Positions 17,288-26,308 of a stretch of 64,000 nt of DNA are shown here, one piece after another (position 1 is the first letter of the stretch; the number at the start of each line of letters is the position of its first letter). The translations under genes and the position numbers were made by a program. Source of the stretch: Schlegelella_A sp038241255 (GTDB lineage Bacteria; Pseudomonadota; Gammaproteobacteria; Burkholderiales; Burkholderiaceae_C); NCBI GenBank assembly GCA_038241255.1, contig JBBRFW010000007.1, positions 1 to 64,000 on the forward strand. The letters run 5' to 3'. The notes beneath the pieces are model-generated. The model had not been told where the DNA came from and ran no database searches. It saw only the letters and a list, made by a program, of their open reading frames with translations.

Positions 17288-17953
17288 TCAGCCCGTCAAC
17301 TGCTCCTTGATGATCACCCAGCCGTTCTCCTGTGTTTGGACCATGCCGCGGCCTTCGAGATCTTTCATGACCCGGCTGACCATCTCGCGCGATGCGCCGA
17401 CGACCTTGGCCAGATCCTGGCGCGACACCTTGTTGCGGATCACCTTGATCTCGCCATCCATCTCGGACATGTCGAGCAAGGTACGCGCGACCCGGCCGTA
17501 GACATCGAGCAGCGCGAGCGACTCGATCTGGCGGTCGGCGCTGCGCAGGCGCTGGACCAGGCCGCGCATGATCGCGTAGGAGAGGCTTGAGTTCTCGGGC
17601 AGGCAGCGCGCGAACTCGGCGCGGCCGAGGATGAGCATGTCGGTCTGGACCTCGGCGCGGACCGTGGCCGAATGCGGCTCGTTGTCGATCAGGCTCATCT
17701 CGCCGACGTAGTCGCCCGACTGCAAGACAGCCAGAATGACTTCGCGACCGCGCGAGTCGGCGGTGAGGACGCGAGCGCGTCCGGTGAGCAGAATGAAGAG
17801 CGCGTTCGACTTCTTGCCATGCTCGACGACGATCTCGCCGCGGCGGAAGCGCCGCTTGACGACGCTGTCGGCGATACCTTGCGCCTGCTCGTTCGTCAGC
17901 AAGGAAAAAAGCGGGACGCGCCGGATGAGATCGAGGTTCGAGAGCATCGCCAT
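17288..17953 (-). CDS. Crp/Fnr family transcriptional regulator
   Basis: 221 residues. An N-terminal cyclic-nucleotide-binding-like beta roll (about 20-135, with LQSGDYVGEMSLIDNEPHSATVRA) is followed by a dimer helix and a C-terminal winged helix with SRQDLAKVVGASREMVSRVMKDLEGRG as recognition region. The beta roll retains GEMSLID and a SATVRA stretch like the CRP cAMP-binding GE...R-[ST] cassette. No N-terminal cysteine cluster is present, so it is not an oxygen-sensing FNR. Its targets are not evident here. It is divergent from trxB with a ~165-base gap. GGAGG lies before the ATG. Confidence 0.9.
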   Translation of the reverse strand: MAMLSNLDLIRRVPLFSLLTNEQAQGIADSVVKRRFRRGEIVVEHGKKSNALFILLTGRARVLTADSRGREVILAVLQSGDYVGEMSLIDNEPHSATVRAEVQTDMLILGRAEFARCLPENSSLSYAIMRGLVQRLRSADRQIESLALLDVYGRVARTLLDMSEMDGEIKVIRNKVSRQDLAKVVGASREMVSRVMKDLEGRGMVQTQENGWVIIKEQLTG

Positions 17954-18117
17954 CGGAGGAGCCTTTCTGGTTGCGGGCGCAGCCGCGCTGCCGTGCCAAA
18001 CATCACGCCACGCGCGGTCTGGCTATTGTCACCATTACAGGCGTTGATGCCAGCCGTATCGATCCCCATGTCAGACTTGCGGCGCCGCTGCCACACCGCA
18101 CCCCACTCGACGTCGTC

Positions 18118-19071
18118 ATGCCCTTGCCAACTCATCACGCCGGTGTCTTGATCCTCGGCTCCGGGCCGGCCGGCTATACGGCCGCAATCTATGCCGCGCG
18201 CGCGAACCTCAAGCCGATGCTGATCACCGGCATCGCCCAGGGGGGGCAACTGATGACGACGACCGACGTCGACAACTGGCCCGCCGACGTCGATGGCGTC
18301 ATGGGCCCGGACCTGATGCTGCGCTTCCTCAAGCACGCCGAGCGCTTCGACACCCGGGTGGTTTTCGACCACATCAACGAGGTCGAGCTCGGCCGGCGGC
18401 CGTTCGAGCTGCGCGGCGACTCCGGCCACTACACGTGCGACACGCTGATCATCGCCACCGGCGCCTCCGCCAAGTATCTCGGCTTGCCTTCGGAGCAGGC
18501 GTTCATGGGCCGCGGCGTGAGCGGATGCGCGACTTGCGACGGCTTCTTCTACCGCGGCCAGGAAGTGTGTGTCGTCGGCGGCGGCAACACCGCAGTCGAG
18601 GAGGCGCTCTACCTGTCCAACATCGCTTCCAAGGTGCACGTCATCCACCGCCGCGACAGGTTCCGGGCCGAGGCGATCCTGGTCGACAAGATGATGGGCA
18701 AGGTCGCCGGCGGCAAGATGCAGCTCCACCTGTGGTCGACGCTCGACGAGGTGCTCGGCGACGAACAGGGCGTGAACGGCGTGCGCCTCCGCAGCACGAA
18801 GGACTCGTCGACCTCCGAGCTCGCGGTCACCGGCTGCTTCGTCGCGATTGGCCACTCGCCCAACACCGACATCTTCAAGGGGCAGCTCGAGATGCGCGAC
18901 GGCTACATCCTCAGCAAGTCCGGCCTGGATGGCATGGCAACGATGACCAGCGTGCCCGGCGTCTTCGCCGCGGGCGACGTCCAGGACCACGTCTATCGGC
19001 AGGCGATCACCAGCGCCGGCACTGGCTGCATGGCTGCGCTGGACGCGCAGCGCTTCCTCGAGCAGGCTTAG
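18118..19071 (+). CDS. trxB: Thioredoxin reductase
   Basis: 317 residues, the standard length. FAD motif LILGSGPAGYTAAIYAARA (about 10-28), redox-active pair CATC in GVSGCATCDGFFYRG (about 137-151), NADPH motif VVGGGNTAVEEA (about 157-168), and C-terminal FAAGDVQDHVYRQAITSAG (about 280-298). It passes electrons from NADPH to thioredoxin in the cytoplasm. An open frame extends 49 codons upstream, but only the ATG at 18118 gives the normal N-terminus (MPLPTHHAGVLIL). Confidence 0.96.
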   Translation: MPLPTHHAGVLILGSGPAGYTAAIYAARANLKPMLITGIAQGGQLMTTTDVDNWPADVDGVMGPDLMLRFLKHAERFDTRVVFDHINEVELGRRPFELRGDSGHYTCDTLIIATGASAKYLGLPSEQAFMGRGVSGCATCDGFFYRGQEVCVVGGGNTAVEEALYLSNIASKVHVIHRRDRFRAEAILVDKMMGKVAGGKMQLHLWSTLDEVLGDEQGVNGVRLRSTKDSSTSELAVTGCFVAIGHSPNTDIFKGQLEMRDGYILSKSGLDGMATMTSVPGVFAAGDVQDHVYRQAITSAGTGCMAALDAQRFLEQA

Positions 19072-19095
19072 GGCGACCCACGCGGGGTTGCCGGC

Positions 19096-19101
19096 TATAA
19101 T
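19096..19101 (+). promoter_or_regulatory. Consensus -10 element upstream of rpmB-rpmG
   Basis: A perfect TATAAT sits 75 bases before the rpmB ATG, in the short gap after trxB. The matching -35 position is GC-rich and weak. It is a plausible sigma-70 promoter for the two ribosomal genes; it has not been tested here. Confidence 0.45.
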
Positions 19102-19175
19102 GATGGGCTTTGCCGCAGCATGGCCTTCATCGCCGCCGCAGCACCCCTCAAATTAGCTAGTCACGGAGAAGCGTC

Positions 19176-19409
19176 ATGGCACGCGTCTGTCAGGTTACGG
19201 GCAAGCGCCCGATGGTCGGGAACAACGTCTCCCACGCCAACAACAAAACGAAGCGCCGCTTCCTGCCCAACCTGCATTACCGCCGGTTCTGGGTCGAGGG
19301 CGAGAACCGCTGGGTGCGCCTGCGCATCACCAATGCCGCCTTGCGGCTGATCGACAAGGTCGGCATCGAGCAGGTCGTCGCCGACCTGCGCGAGCGTGGC
19401 GAAATCTAG
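19176..19409 (+). CDS. rpmB: 50S ribosomal protein L28
   Basis: 77 residues beginning MARVCQVTGKRPMVGNNVSH, with NKTKRRFLPNLHYRRFW: the full standard bacterial L28. The cysteine-poor form (a single Cys) is usual in Proteobacteria. GGAGAAG precedes the ATG. It forms an operon with rpmG 14 bases downstream. Confidence 0.98.
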   Translation: MARVCQVTGKRPMVGNNVSHANNKTKRRFLPNLHYRRFWVEGENRWVRLRITNAALRLIDKVGIEQVVADLRERGEI

Positions 19410-19423
19410 GAAGGAGCGGGACC

Positions 19424-19591
19424 ATGGCCAAAGGTGGACGCGAGAAGATCAAGCTCGAATCGAGCGCCGGTACCGGTCACTTCTACACGACCGACAAGAA
19501 CAAGAAGACAACGCCGGAAAAGCTCGAGCTGATGAAGTTCGACCCGAAGGCACGCAAGCACGTGACCTACAAGGAAACGAAGTTGAAATAG
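19424..19591 (+). CDS. rpmG: 50S ribosomal protein L33
   Basis: 55 residues, translated directly from the sequence because it is short: MAKGGREKIKLESSAGTGHF, then YTTDKNKKTTPEKLELMKFD and PKARKHVTYKETKLK. This is the zinc-free type, without the CxxC pairs of zinc-binding L33. AAGGAGCGG lies before the ATG. It follows rpmB as usual and ends 40 bases before a strong terminator hairpin. Confidence 0.98.
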   Translation: MAKGGREKIKLESSAGTGHFYTTDKNKKTTPEKLELMKFDPKARKHVTYKETKLK

Positions 19592-19631
19592 GACGGACAG
19601 CGGGTGGCTGCGCTACCCCCTCTGTTTCAGC

Positions 19632-19671
19632 CCCAAACAAAAGGGTCGCCGTGGCGACCCTTTTGTTTGGG
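19632..19671. terminator. Perfect 19-bp inverted repeat, bidirectional terminator
   Basis: The left arm 19632-19650 and right arm 19653-19671 are exact reverse complements, separated by two bases (GT) at the apex. The outer arm holds CAAAA and TTTTG runs, so each strand reads a U-rich tract at the stem's end. It sits between convergent genes rpmG (+) and the desaturase (-) and can stop both. Confidence 0.85.
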
Positions 19672-19686
19672 CGCTCGGCGGCGCCG

Positions 19687-20904
19687 CTACGCGTGGGCTG
19701 CCCGGAGCCGAAGAGCGAACTCCTGGAGGGCGGCGATCCCGCTCTCTTCGGCCTTGCGCAGCCAGGCCTGCAAGTCGGCGACGAGCTGCTCGGCGGAGAC
19801 GTTGGTGCGCGTCCACAGGAGCCGCAACTCCTCGCGCATGGCGACGAGCTTGGCGAGGTACGGGCTCGACGCGAGCGCGCCCTCGACGTGCACCTTGACG
19901 GCCTGCGGTATCTTGTCGTCGTCGCGGTGCAGCCAGCGACGGGCGATTTCGAGCTGGGCCAGGCGGCCGGTCTCGCCCTCGCCCTTCAGGCGCGCAATCT
20001 CGGCGCGGCTCGCCCTGCGCAGGCTGCGTGCGTAGTTGGCCATGACCTCGTAGCGATTGGCGATGATCGCCTCGAGCGTCTTGCCGTCAGCGACCGGCCT
20101 GATCGCGCCGAGCTTGAGCTGCGGAGCGGTCTTGCGAACCGTGGCCAGGCCGAGGATCTCGAGGCCGCGTATGTACATCCAGCCGATGTCGAACTCGTGG
20201 CGCTTGACCGAAAGCTTGGCCGACGTCGGGTAGGTGTGATGATTATTGTGCAGCTCTTCGCCGCCGATGATGATCCCCCACGGCAGCACGTTGCGGCTCG
20301 CGTCGGGCGCTTCGAAGTTGCGATAGCCCCAGTAGTGGCCAATGCCGTTGACGATGCCGGCCGCGGTGATCGGGATCCAGAGCATCTGCACCGCCCACAC
20401 GGTGGCGCCGGTGGCGCCGAACAGGAACAGGTCGGCGATCAGCATCAGGCCGACGCCCTGCCAGCTGAAGCGCGAATAAAGGTTGCGTTCGAGCCAGTCG
20501 TCCGGCGTGCCGTGGCCGAACTTGTCGAGCGTCTCCTGGTTCTTGGCTTCGGTGCGATAGAGCTCGCTGCCAGTCAGCAGGACGGTCCTGATGCCGCGCG
20601 TCTGCGGGCTATGCGGGTCGTCGACGGTCTCGCACTTGGCGTGGTGTTTGCGGTGGATGGCGACCCACTCCTTAGTCACCATGCCCGATCCGAGCCAGAG
20701 CCAGAAGCGGAAGAAATGCGACGGAATGCCGTGCAGGTCGAGGGCGCGGTGCGCCTGCGCGCGATGCAGGAAGATCGTGACCGCGGCGATCGTGACGTGC
20801 GTCGTGATCAGCGTGTAGGCGACGACCTCCCAGCCGCTGAAGCCGGAAAAGCCGTGGCCGAGCCACTGCACCAACGCAGCGAAAACCGAATTCAGCACGT
20901 CCAT
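19687..20904 (-). CDS. Acyl-CoA/acyl-lipid fatty acid desaturase
   Basis: 405 residues from ATG 20904; an upstream TTG in frame is less likely. Three histidine boxes: HRAQAHR (about 44-50), HRKHHAKCET (about 83-92) and HNNHHTYP (about 223-230), as in delta-9 type di-iron desaturases, with hydrophobic segments between. The family introduces a double bond into a membrane acyl chain using O2. The C-terminal ~150 residues beyond the desaturase core are helical and charged (LKGEGETGRLAQLEIARRW) and are found in Betaproteobacterial homologues. Its 3' end faces the rpmG terminator. Confidence 0.9.
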   Translation of the reverse strand: MDVLNSVFAALVQWLGHGFSGFSGWEVVAYTLITTHVTIAAVTIFLHRAQAHRALDLHGIPSHFFRFWLWLGSGMVTKEWVAIHRKHHAKCETVDDPHSPQTRGIRTVLLTGSELYRTEAKNQETLDKFGHGTPDDWLERNLYSRFSWQGVGLMLIADLFLFGATGATVWAVQMLWIPITAAGIVNGIGHYWGYRNFEAPDASRNVLPWGIIIGGEELHNNHHTYPTSAKLSVKRHEFDIGWMYIRGLEILGLATVRKTAPQLKLGAIRPVADGKTLEAIIANRYEVMANYARSLRRASRAEIARLKGEGETGRLAQLEIARRWLHRDDDKIPQAVKVHVEGALASSPYLAKLVAMREELRLLWTRTNVSAEQLVADLQAWLRKAEESGIAALQEFALRLRAAHA

Positions 20905-21027
20905 CCGTCGCCTTTGTCCACTCTCAACCAACGATCGTCGATTCTATTCGACCGGCCTCGTGCGATAACCTTGGGAACTGACGGATATCACGGCGAGATT
21001 CGAAATATGGGACCGTTCCAGCCGGTC

Positions 21028-22296
21028 TCAATGGCGCTTCCAAACGGCGGCGAAAAATCCATCGGTGGCGTGCCTTTGGGTCCAGAGGCGCAGGGAATCG
21101 CCCTCGACCAGCGCATCGACGCCGTCGACGCGGGCGCTCTGCAACGCCGCGGCAGCGGCGATGCGCAAGAAATCGCCGGCGCTGGCGGCGTCGAAGTCCT
21201 GCGCTACCGCTTCACCCTCGGTCTGGAGCACGCTGCACGTCGCGTAGACGAGCCGGCCGCCCGGCTTCACCAGGCGGGCCGCCGCCGCCAGGATCGCCGT
21301 CTGCGTGGGGACGAGGGCACTGACCGACTCGGCGCTCTGGCGCCACTTCAGGTCGGGATTGCGGCGCAGCGTTCCCGAGCCGCTGCACGGCGCATCGACG
21401 AGCACGCGATCGATCTTGCCGGCCAGCCGCTTGACGCGCTCATCGCGCTCGTGCGCGATCTGGGCCGGGTGGACGTTGGCCAATCCGCTGCGCGCAAGGC
21501 GCGGTTTGAGCGCGGCGAGGCGATGGCCGGAGACATCGAACGCATAGAGACGTCCGGTGTTTCGCATCTGCGCGCCGAGGGCGAGCGTCTTGCCGCCGGC
21601 GCCGGCGCAGAAGTCGACGACCATCTCGCCGCGGCGCGCGCCGGTGAGGAACGCGAGCAACTGGCTGCCTTCGTCCTGGACCTCGACCAGCCCCTGTTCG
21701 AACACGTCAGTCTTTTGCAGCGCCGGCTTGCCGGCGACGCGGATACCGAGCGGCGAATACGGCGTCGGCGCGGCATCGAAGCCGGCACCGCGCAGGCGCA
21801 AGAGGACCTCGTCGCGATCGACCTTCAGGGCATTGACGCGCAGGTCGAGCGGCGCCGGCGCGTCCACCGCGGCGACCCAGGCCCAGAACTCATCGCCGAG
21901 GCGCTCCTGCAGCGGCACGGCGAGCCAATCCGGCAGGTTGTGGCGCAGGCGCTCGGGCAGCGCGGCGAGATCGAACGCGCGGCAGCGCGCCAGCCATTCG
22001 CGCTCGCGCGCGTCGAGCGCGGCGTTCAGCACGCCGGCGTTGCCCTGCCAGACGAGCAGCGCGAGGCGCCGCTCCACCTCGCCGCGGCCGCCGTTGGCCG
22101 AGCTCGCCAGGTGGCGCCAGAGAGGCAGCTTCCGGAGCAGCGCGAAGACGCCGTCGGCGAGGAGGTGGCGCTCGCGCGTGCCGAAGGCGCGCTGCTGGCG
22201 GAAGAAATCGGCGACGACGCGATCGGCCGGATGCTCGAATTGGAGAACGCGATGAACCAGCTCGGTCTGCGCCTCGAGCATGGCCGTGGGCTGCAT
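21028..22296 (-). CDS. RsmB/NOP family class I SAM-dependent RNA methyltransferase
   Basis: 422 residues: an N-terminal helical NusB/RsmB-like part (1-~150) and a Rossmann methyltransferase domain with VVDFCAGAGGKTLALGAQM (SAM motif I, about 227-245), VDAPCSGSGTLRRNPDLKW (motif IV with the catalytic-cycle Cys, about 295-313) and LVYATCSVLQTEGEA (motif VI with the nucleophilic Cys). The two cysteines are the mark of RNA m5C methyltransferases. The target is probably 16S rRNA C967 if it is RsmB proper, but NOP paralogues are common. The start may be Met1 (22296) or Met6. Confidence 0.88.
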   Translation of the reverse strand: MQPTAMLEAQTELVHRVLQFEHPADRVVADFFRQQRAFGTRERHLLADGVFALLRKLPLWRHLASSANGGRGEVERRLALLVWQGNAGVLNAALDAREREWLARCRAFDLAALPERLRHNLPDWLAVPLQERLGDEFWAWVAAVDAPAPLDLRVNALKVDRDEVLLRLRGAGFDAAPTPYSPLGIRVAGKPALQKTDVFEQGLVEVQDEGSQLLAFLTGARRGEMVVDFCAGAGGKTLALGAQMRNTGRLYAFDVSGHRLAALKPRLARSGLANVHPAQIAHERDERVKRLAGKIDRVLVDAPCSGSGTLRRNPDLKWRQSAESVSALVPTQTAILAAAARLVKPGGRLVYATCSVLQTEGEAVAQDFDAASAGDFLRIAAAAALQSARVDGVDALVEGDSLRLWTQRHATDGFFAAVWKRH

Positions 22297-23026
22297 GGCG
22301 GAGGATTATCCTAGGCTCCCCCCGTCAGCGAAAGCGAGCCCAGCTTTGTCCCGCCGTTCCACCACCCTGACGCTGCGGACGCCCACCGGCCACCTGCTGA
22401 CGCACGTTCGCCTCGCCTTGTGCGCCTTGGTCGGCATCGTCGTCGGCGTCGCCTGGCCGGGTGTCGATTCGATCGTCGCGCGCGGGTTGCTGGGCTGGAA
22501 CGTACTCGTCTGGCTCTATCTGGCGTGGGTGGTCGTGGTGCTGTTTCGTGCCGACTCGGGGCACATCAAGCGGCTCGCGCTGGCCCAGGCGGAAAACGCG
22601 GCGATCGTCCTGACGATCGTCGTCGTCGCCGCGGTGATGAGCCTGGTCGCCGTGGTCTTCGAGCTCACGGCCGCTAAAGCGGCCGGGCCGCACCACATGC
22701 TGCCGCACCTGATCTCTGCCTTTGTCAGCGTCGTCGGCTCGTGGCTGCTGCTGCCGATGCTCTTCGGCCTGAGCTACGCCAGCGCGTACTACGGCCCCGA
22801 GCCGGATCGTGGCCTGGCCTTTCCGGATTCGGGCAAGGGCTTCGAGCCCGACCACACCGACTTCCTCTACTTCTCCTTCACGATTGCCGTGACGGCACAG
22901 ACGTCCGACGTCGGCGTCACGACGCGAACGATGCGCCGTCTCGTGCTCTGCCAGTCGCTGCTCTCGTTCGTCTTCAACACGACGATCCTGGCGTTCTCGA
23001 TCAACGCCGCGGCCAGCTTCTTCTAG
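22295..23026 (+). CDS. DUF1345 family membrane protein
   Basis: About 243 residues from ATG 22295. Five or more hydrophobic segments, and the C-terminal DUF1345 block: FLYFSFTIAVTAQTSDVGVT, then a basic RRLV segment, then FVFNTTILAFSINAAASFF. The family is an uncharacterised inner-membrane protein. The start is uncertain: ATG 22280, ATG 22295 and TTG 22346 are all in frame, and the first two touch the start of the divergent methyltransferase gene, so TTG 22346 is a real possibility. The stop overlaps the purN stop tail-to-tail by 4 bases. Confidence 0.8.
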   Translation: MAEDYPRLPPSAKASPALSRRSTTLTLRTPTGHLLTHVRLALCALVGIVVGVAWPGVDSIVARGLLGWNVLVWLYLAWVVVVLFRADSGHIKRLALAQAENAAIVLTIVVVAAVMSLVAVVFELTAAKAAGPHHMLPHLISAFVSVVGSWLLLPMLFGLSYASAYYGPEPDRGLAFPDSGKGFEPDHTDFLYFSFTIAVTAQTSDVGVTTRTMRRLVLCQSLLSFVFNTTILAFSINAAASFF

Positions 23027-23667
23027 CGCTCGGCCGCGTCTGGCAGGAGCAGCTGCGACGCGCCGTCGCGATGGCAGACGACACCTTGCCGGCGCTCGAG
23101 CCGATCGGCAACCAGCCAGGCGATCGCCCGCGGATAAAGGCGATGCTCCTCGGCGAGAACGCGCGCGGCGAGCGTCGCCTCGCTGTCGTCGGCGCGCACC
23201 GGAACCACCGCCTGGCTGATGATCGGCCCGTGGTCGAGCTCGGCGGTGACGAAATGGACGCTCGCCCCGCTCGCCTTGCAGCCCGCCTCGATCGCGCGGC
23301 GATGCGTTTCGAGGCCCGGGAACGCGGGCAGCAGCGAGGGATGGATGTTGACCAGACGGCCGTCGAAGCGGCGCACGAACTCGGCGCCGAGGATGCGCAT
23401 GAAGCCGGCCAGCGCGACCAGGTCGGCACCGTGGGCTTCGATGCGAGCCGCGAGCGCCGCGTCGAAGCCGGCGCGGCTGTCGAAGGCGCGGTGATCGACG
23501 ACCTCGGCGGCGATGCCGCGTTCGCGCGCGAAGGCGAGGCCCGCGGCATCGGCCCGGTTGCTGACGACGGCAGCGATGCGCGCGTCCCAGCGCTCGTCGG
23601 CGCAGGCGCGCACGATTGCCTCCATGTTGGAGCCGCGTCCCGAGATGAGGATGACGATGTTCTTCAT
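23023..23667 (-). CDS. purN: Phosphoribosylglycinamide formyltransferase
   Basis: 214 residues, standard for PurN. It transfers formyl from 10-formyl-THF to GAR in purine synthesis. Conserved parts: VILISGRGSNMEAIV at the N-terminus, LAGFMRILGAEFV, the active-site NIHPSLLPAFPG (Asn and His), and the catalytic Asp in ELDHGPIISQ. The 3' end overlaps the DUF1345 gene by 4 bases on the opposite strand. It is divergent from trpS with a 70-base gap. Confidence 0.95.
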   Translation of the reverse strand: MKNIVILISGRGSNMEAIVRACADERWDARIAAVVSNRADAAGLAFARERGIAAEVVDHRAFDSRAGFDAALAARIEAHGADLVALAGFMRILGAEFVRRFDGRLVNIHPSLLPAFPGLETHRRAIEAGCKASGASVHFVTAELDHGPIISQAVVPVRADDSEATLAARVLAEEHRLYPRAIAWLVADRLERRQGVVCHRDGASQLLLPDAAER

Positions 23668-23737
23668 CGGCGCGCGCAGTGTATCGGCGGCCGAGGAGCC
23701 GATACCTACAATTAGCGCCTTTTGCCGGCCTCCGTCG

Positions 23738-24997
23738 ATGAGCGATCACCCTCCAGCGTCGAGTCTTCCGGTCGCCCCCGCCGGCGCGAGCACCGCGTCG
23801 CCGCGCCGGCGCGTCCTCTCGGGCATGCGTCCGACCGGCGCGATGCACCTCGGCCACTGGCACGGAGCGCTTAAGAACTGGGTGCGCCTGCAGGACGAGT
23901 ACGAGTGCTTCTTCTTCGCTGCGGACTGGCACGCGCTGACGACGCACTACGAAGAGCGCGAGGTGATCGAGAGCTCGGTCTACGACATGGTGACCGACTG
24001 GCTGGCCGCCGGCCTCGACCCCGACAAGGTGACGCTCTTCATCCAGAGCCGCCTGCCCGAGCACGCCGAGCTGTTCACGCTGCTGGCGATGGGGACGCCG
24101 CTCGGCTGGCTCGAGCGCATGCCAACCTACAAGGACCAGATGGAGCGCCTCAAGGACCGCGATCTGGCGACCTACGGCTTCCTCGGCTATCCGCTGCTGC
24201 AGGCAGCCGACATTCTGATCTACAAGGCCGCATTCGTGCCGGTCGGCGTCGATCAGGCGCCGCATGTCGAGATCACGCGCGAGGTGGCGCGCCGCTTCAA
24301 TCACCTCTACGGCCGGGAGCCCGACTTCGACGATCTCGTTCGCGCCGCGATCAGGAAGATGAGCAAGGAACGCGCGCGCGAATTCGAGTCGGCACGCCAC
24401 GCCTACGGCGAGACCGGCGAGGCCGGGGCGCTCGAGCGCGGTCGCGCGGTCGTCGCCGCCAGCGGCTCGCTGGGCGCGGCCGACCGCGAGCGGCTCGACG
24501 GACACCTGCGCGGCACTGGCAAGACGATCCTCGTCGAGCCCGACGTGCTGCTCACCGACACCTCGAAGCTGGTCGGCCTCGACGGCACCAAGATGAGCAA
24601 AAGCTACGGTAACGCGATCGCGATGCGCGAGGAGCCGGCCGAAGTCGAGCGAAAGATCCGCCACATGCAGACCGACCCGGCGCGCGTGCGCCGCACCGAT
24701 CCGGGCGACCCGGAGAAATGCCCGGTCTGGCAGCTCCACAAGGTGTACTCGAACGCCGAGACTCAGGCCTGGGTCGTCCACGGCTGCACGACGGCGGCGA
24801 TCGGCTGCCTCGACTGCAAGCAGCCGGTCATCGAGGCGATCGTGCGCGAACAGGCGCCGTGGCGTGAGCGCGCCAAGGAGTACCTGAGCGACCCGAAGCG
24901 TGTGCACTGGATCGTCGAGGTCGGCACCGAGCGGGCGCGCACGGTGGCCCGCGAGACGATGCGCGAAGTGCGCGAGGCGATGGGGCTGAGCTACTAG
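23738..24997 (+). CDS. trpS: Tryptophanyl-tRNA synthetase, long form
   Basis: 419 residues from ATG 23738. Class I signatures: MRPTGAMHLGHWHG (HIGH-like, about 30-43) and GTKMSKSYGN (KMSKS, about 284-293). Compared with the ~335-residue E. coli enzyme there is an insertion of about 70 residues between the Rossmann core and KMSKS (MSKERAREFESARHAYGETG and following). This is typical of the longer TrpS of many Betaproteobacteria. It charges tRNA-Trp. A TACAAT at 23707-23712 could be its -10 element. Confidence 0.95.
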   Translation: MSDHPPASSLPVAPAGASTASPRRRVLSGMRPTGAMHLGHWHGALKNWVRLQDEYECFFFAADWHALTTHYEEREVIESSVYDMVTDWLAAGLDPDKVTLFIQSRLPEHAELFTLLAMGTPLGWLERMPTYKDQMERLKDRDLATYGFLGYPLLQAADILIYKAAFVPVGVDQAPHVEITREVARRFNHLYGREPDFDDLVRAAIRKMSKERAREFESARHAYGETGEAGALERGRAVVAASGSLGAADRERLDGHLRGTGKTILVEPDVLLTDTSKLVGLDGTKMSKSYGNAIAMREEPAEVERKIRHMQTDPARVRRTDPGDPEKCPVWQLHKVYSNAETQAWVVHGCTTAAIGCLDCKQPVIEAIVREQAPWRERAKEYLSDPKRVHWIVEVGTERARTVARETMREVREAMGLSY

Positions 24998-25016
24998 CGC
25001 CGGGCGGCGGCAACGC

Positions 25017-25679
25017 TCAGCGTCGCGCGGCGCGCCGACCCTTGCGCGGCACCGCGCTCTGCGCGACCGCGGCCTTCGCGATGAGCCGGCTCTCGGTGCC
25101 GGCCAAGAGGCGCTTTATGTTGGACGCATGGCGCCAGATCAGGATCACCGCGATCGCCAGCAACGCCAGCGCGACCGCATCGGCGCCGTCCGTGAGGACG
25201 CGCCAGAACGGCGCGAACACGGCGGCGACGATCGACGCCAGCGACGAGTAGCGAAAGAACGCGGCGATGATGATCCAGGTTGCGAGGGTCGCCGCGCCGA
25301 GCAGCGGATCGATGCCGAGCAAGGCGCCAGCCGCGGTCGCCACGCCCTTGCCGCCGCGGAAGCGGAAGAACACCGGCCAGACGTGGCCGAGGAAAGCGGC
25401 CAGCGCGACCAGAGCGATCGTGCCTTCGCCGAGACCGTACGCCGGCCCCCCACGGACCGCGAGGGCGACCGGCAGGTAGCCCTTGAGCGCATCGAGCGCG
25501 AGCGTGAGCACCGCCGCGGCCTTGCTGCCCGAGCGCAGCACGTTGGTCGCACCGGGGTTGCCCGAGCCGTAGGTGCGCGGGTCGCTGAGGCCCATGGCGC
25601 GGCTGACGATGACCGCAAAGCTCACTGAGCCGACGAAGTAGGCAACCAAGGCGGCGAGTAAGGGCAGGAACGGCGTCAT
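25017..25679 (-). CDS. plsY: Acyl-phosphate glycerol-3-phosphate acyltransferase
   Basis: 220 residues with about five to six membrane helices. PlsY motifs: YGSGNPGATNVLRSGSK (motif 1, about 37-53), GHVWPVFFRFRGGKGVATAAG (motif 2, about 98-118) and RHASNIKRLLAGTE (motif 3). It makes lysophosphatidic acid from acyl-phosphate, the first step of membrane phospholipid synthesis. The C-terminus has an extra Arg/Lys-rich tail after TESRL. Convergent with trpS. Confidence 0.95.
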   Translation of the reverse strand: MTPFLPLLAALVAYFVGSVSFAVIVSRAMGLSDPRTYGSGNPGATNVLRSGSKAAAVLTLALDALKGYLPVALAVRGGPAYGLGEGTIALVALAAFLGHVWPVFFRFRGGKGVATAAGALLGIDPLLGAATLATWIIIAAFFRYSSLASIVAAVFAPFWRVLTDGADAVALALLAIAVILIWRHASNIKRLLAGTESRLIAKAAVAQSAVPRKGRRAARR

Positions 25680-25722
25680 CGTCGGCGGCTCGAGAGATGA
25701 GCGATTCTGCGCCGCGCGCCGC

Positions 25723-26211
25723 TCACAGCGCGCACGACACGGGCGTCGCCCCGAGCAACTCGGTCAGCACGCGCGGCGCGATGCCGACGAGGAATCCGCG
25801 CCGCCCGCCGTTGATGCAGATCCGATCCAGCTCGATGATGGTCGACTCGACGTATACGGCCAGCGCCTTTCGGGTCGCGAACGGCGACGTGCCGCCGACC
25901 TGATAGCCGCTCGCGCGCTCGGCGGCCTCGGGTGTGCACGGCTCCACGCTCTTGGTGCCGATCGCGCGCGCCAGGTTCTTCGTGCTCACCTGGCGATCGC
26001 CGTGCATCAGGACGATCAGCGGCTCGCCTTTGTCGTTCTGCATCACCAGCGTCTTGATGACGGCGTGCTCGTCAACGCCGAGCTGGCGCGCCGACTCGGC
26101 GGTGCCGCCGTACTCGAGGTAGTCGTAGACGTGCTCGCTGAAGGCCACGCCGGCCCGCCGCAGCGCCTGGGTCGCCGGGGTCTCGCTGACGTGCGCCGAT
26201 TTCTTCGCCAT
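25723..26211 (-). CDS. ybaK: Cys-tRNA(Pro) deacylase YbaK/EbsC
   Basis: 162 residues. It hydrolyses Cys mischarged on tRNA-Pro. Visible motifs: TPATQALRRAGVAFSEHVYD, IKTLVMQNDKG with the conserved Lys, VSTKNLARAIG, GYQVGGTSPFATRKAL (substrate-loop GxxPFG-like) and INGGRRGFLVGIAP. ATG 26211 starts MAKKSAHVSETPA; the open frame continues upstream without conserved sequence. A lone housekeeping enzyme next to a small-protein gene. Confidence 0.92.
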   Translation of the reverse strand: MAKKSAHVSETPATQALRRAGVAFSEHVYDYLEYGGTAESARQLGVDEHAVIKTLVMQNDKGEPLIVLMHGDRQVSTKNLARAIGTKSVEPCTPEAAERASGYQVGGTSPFATRKALAVYVESTIIELDRICINGGRRGFLVGIAPRVLTELLGATPVSCAL

Positions 26212-26308
26212 GGCGGGCCCGATTCTGCCGCGTCGCGATGCGGCGGCGGTCTTGGAGCGGCCGCGCTCGGCGATCAGCTCATCGAGCGCGCGGCGCGCAA
26301 CAGCGATG

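Noticed and set aside
19396..22314. Very long open frame (~970 codons) on +
   Set aside because: Antisense of the desaturase and methyltransferase genes; Arg/Ala/Asp-rich composition without domains, an effect of high GC.
22325..24907. Long open frame on - across purN and antisense to trpS
   Set aside because: No protein-like sequence; both purN and trpS are clearly the real genes.
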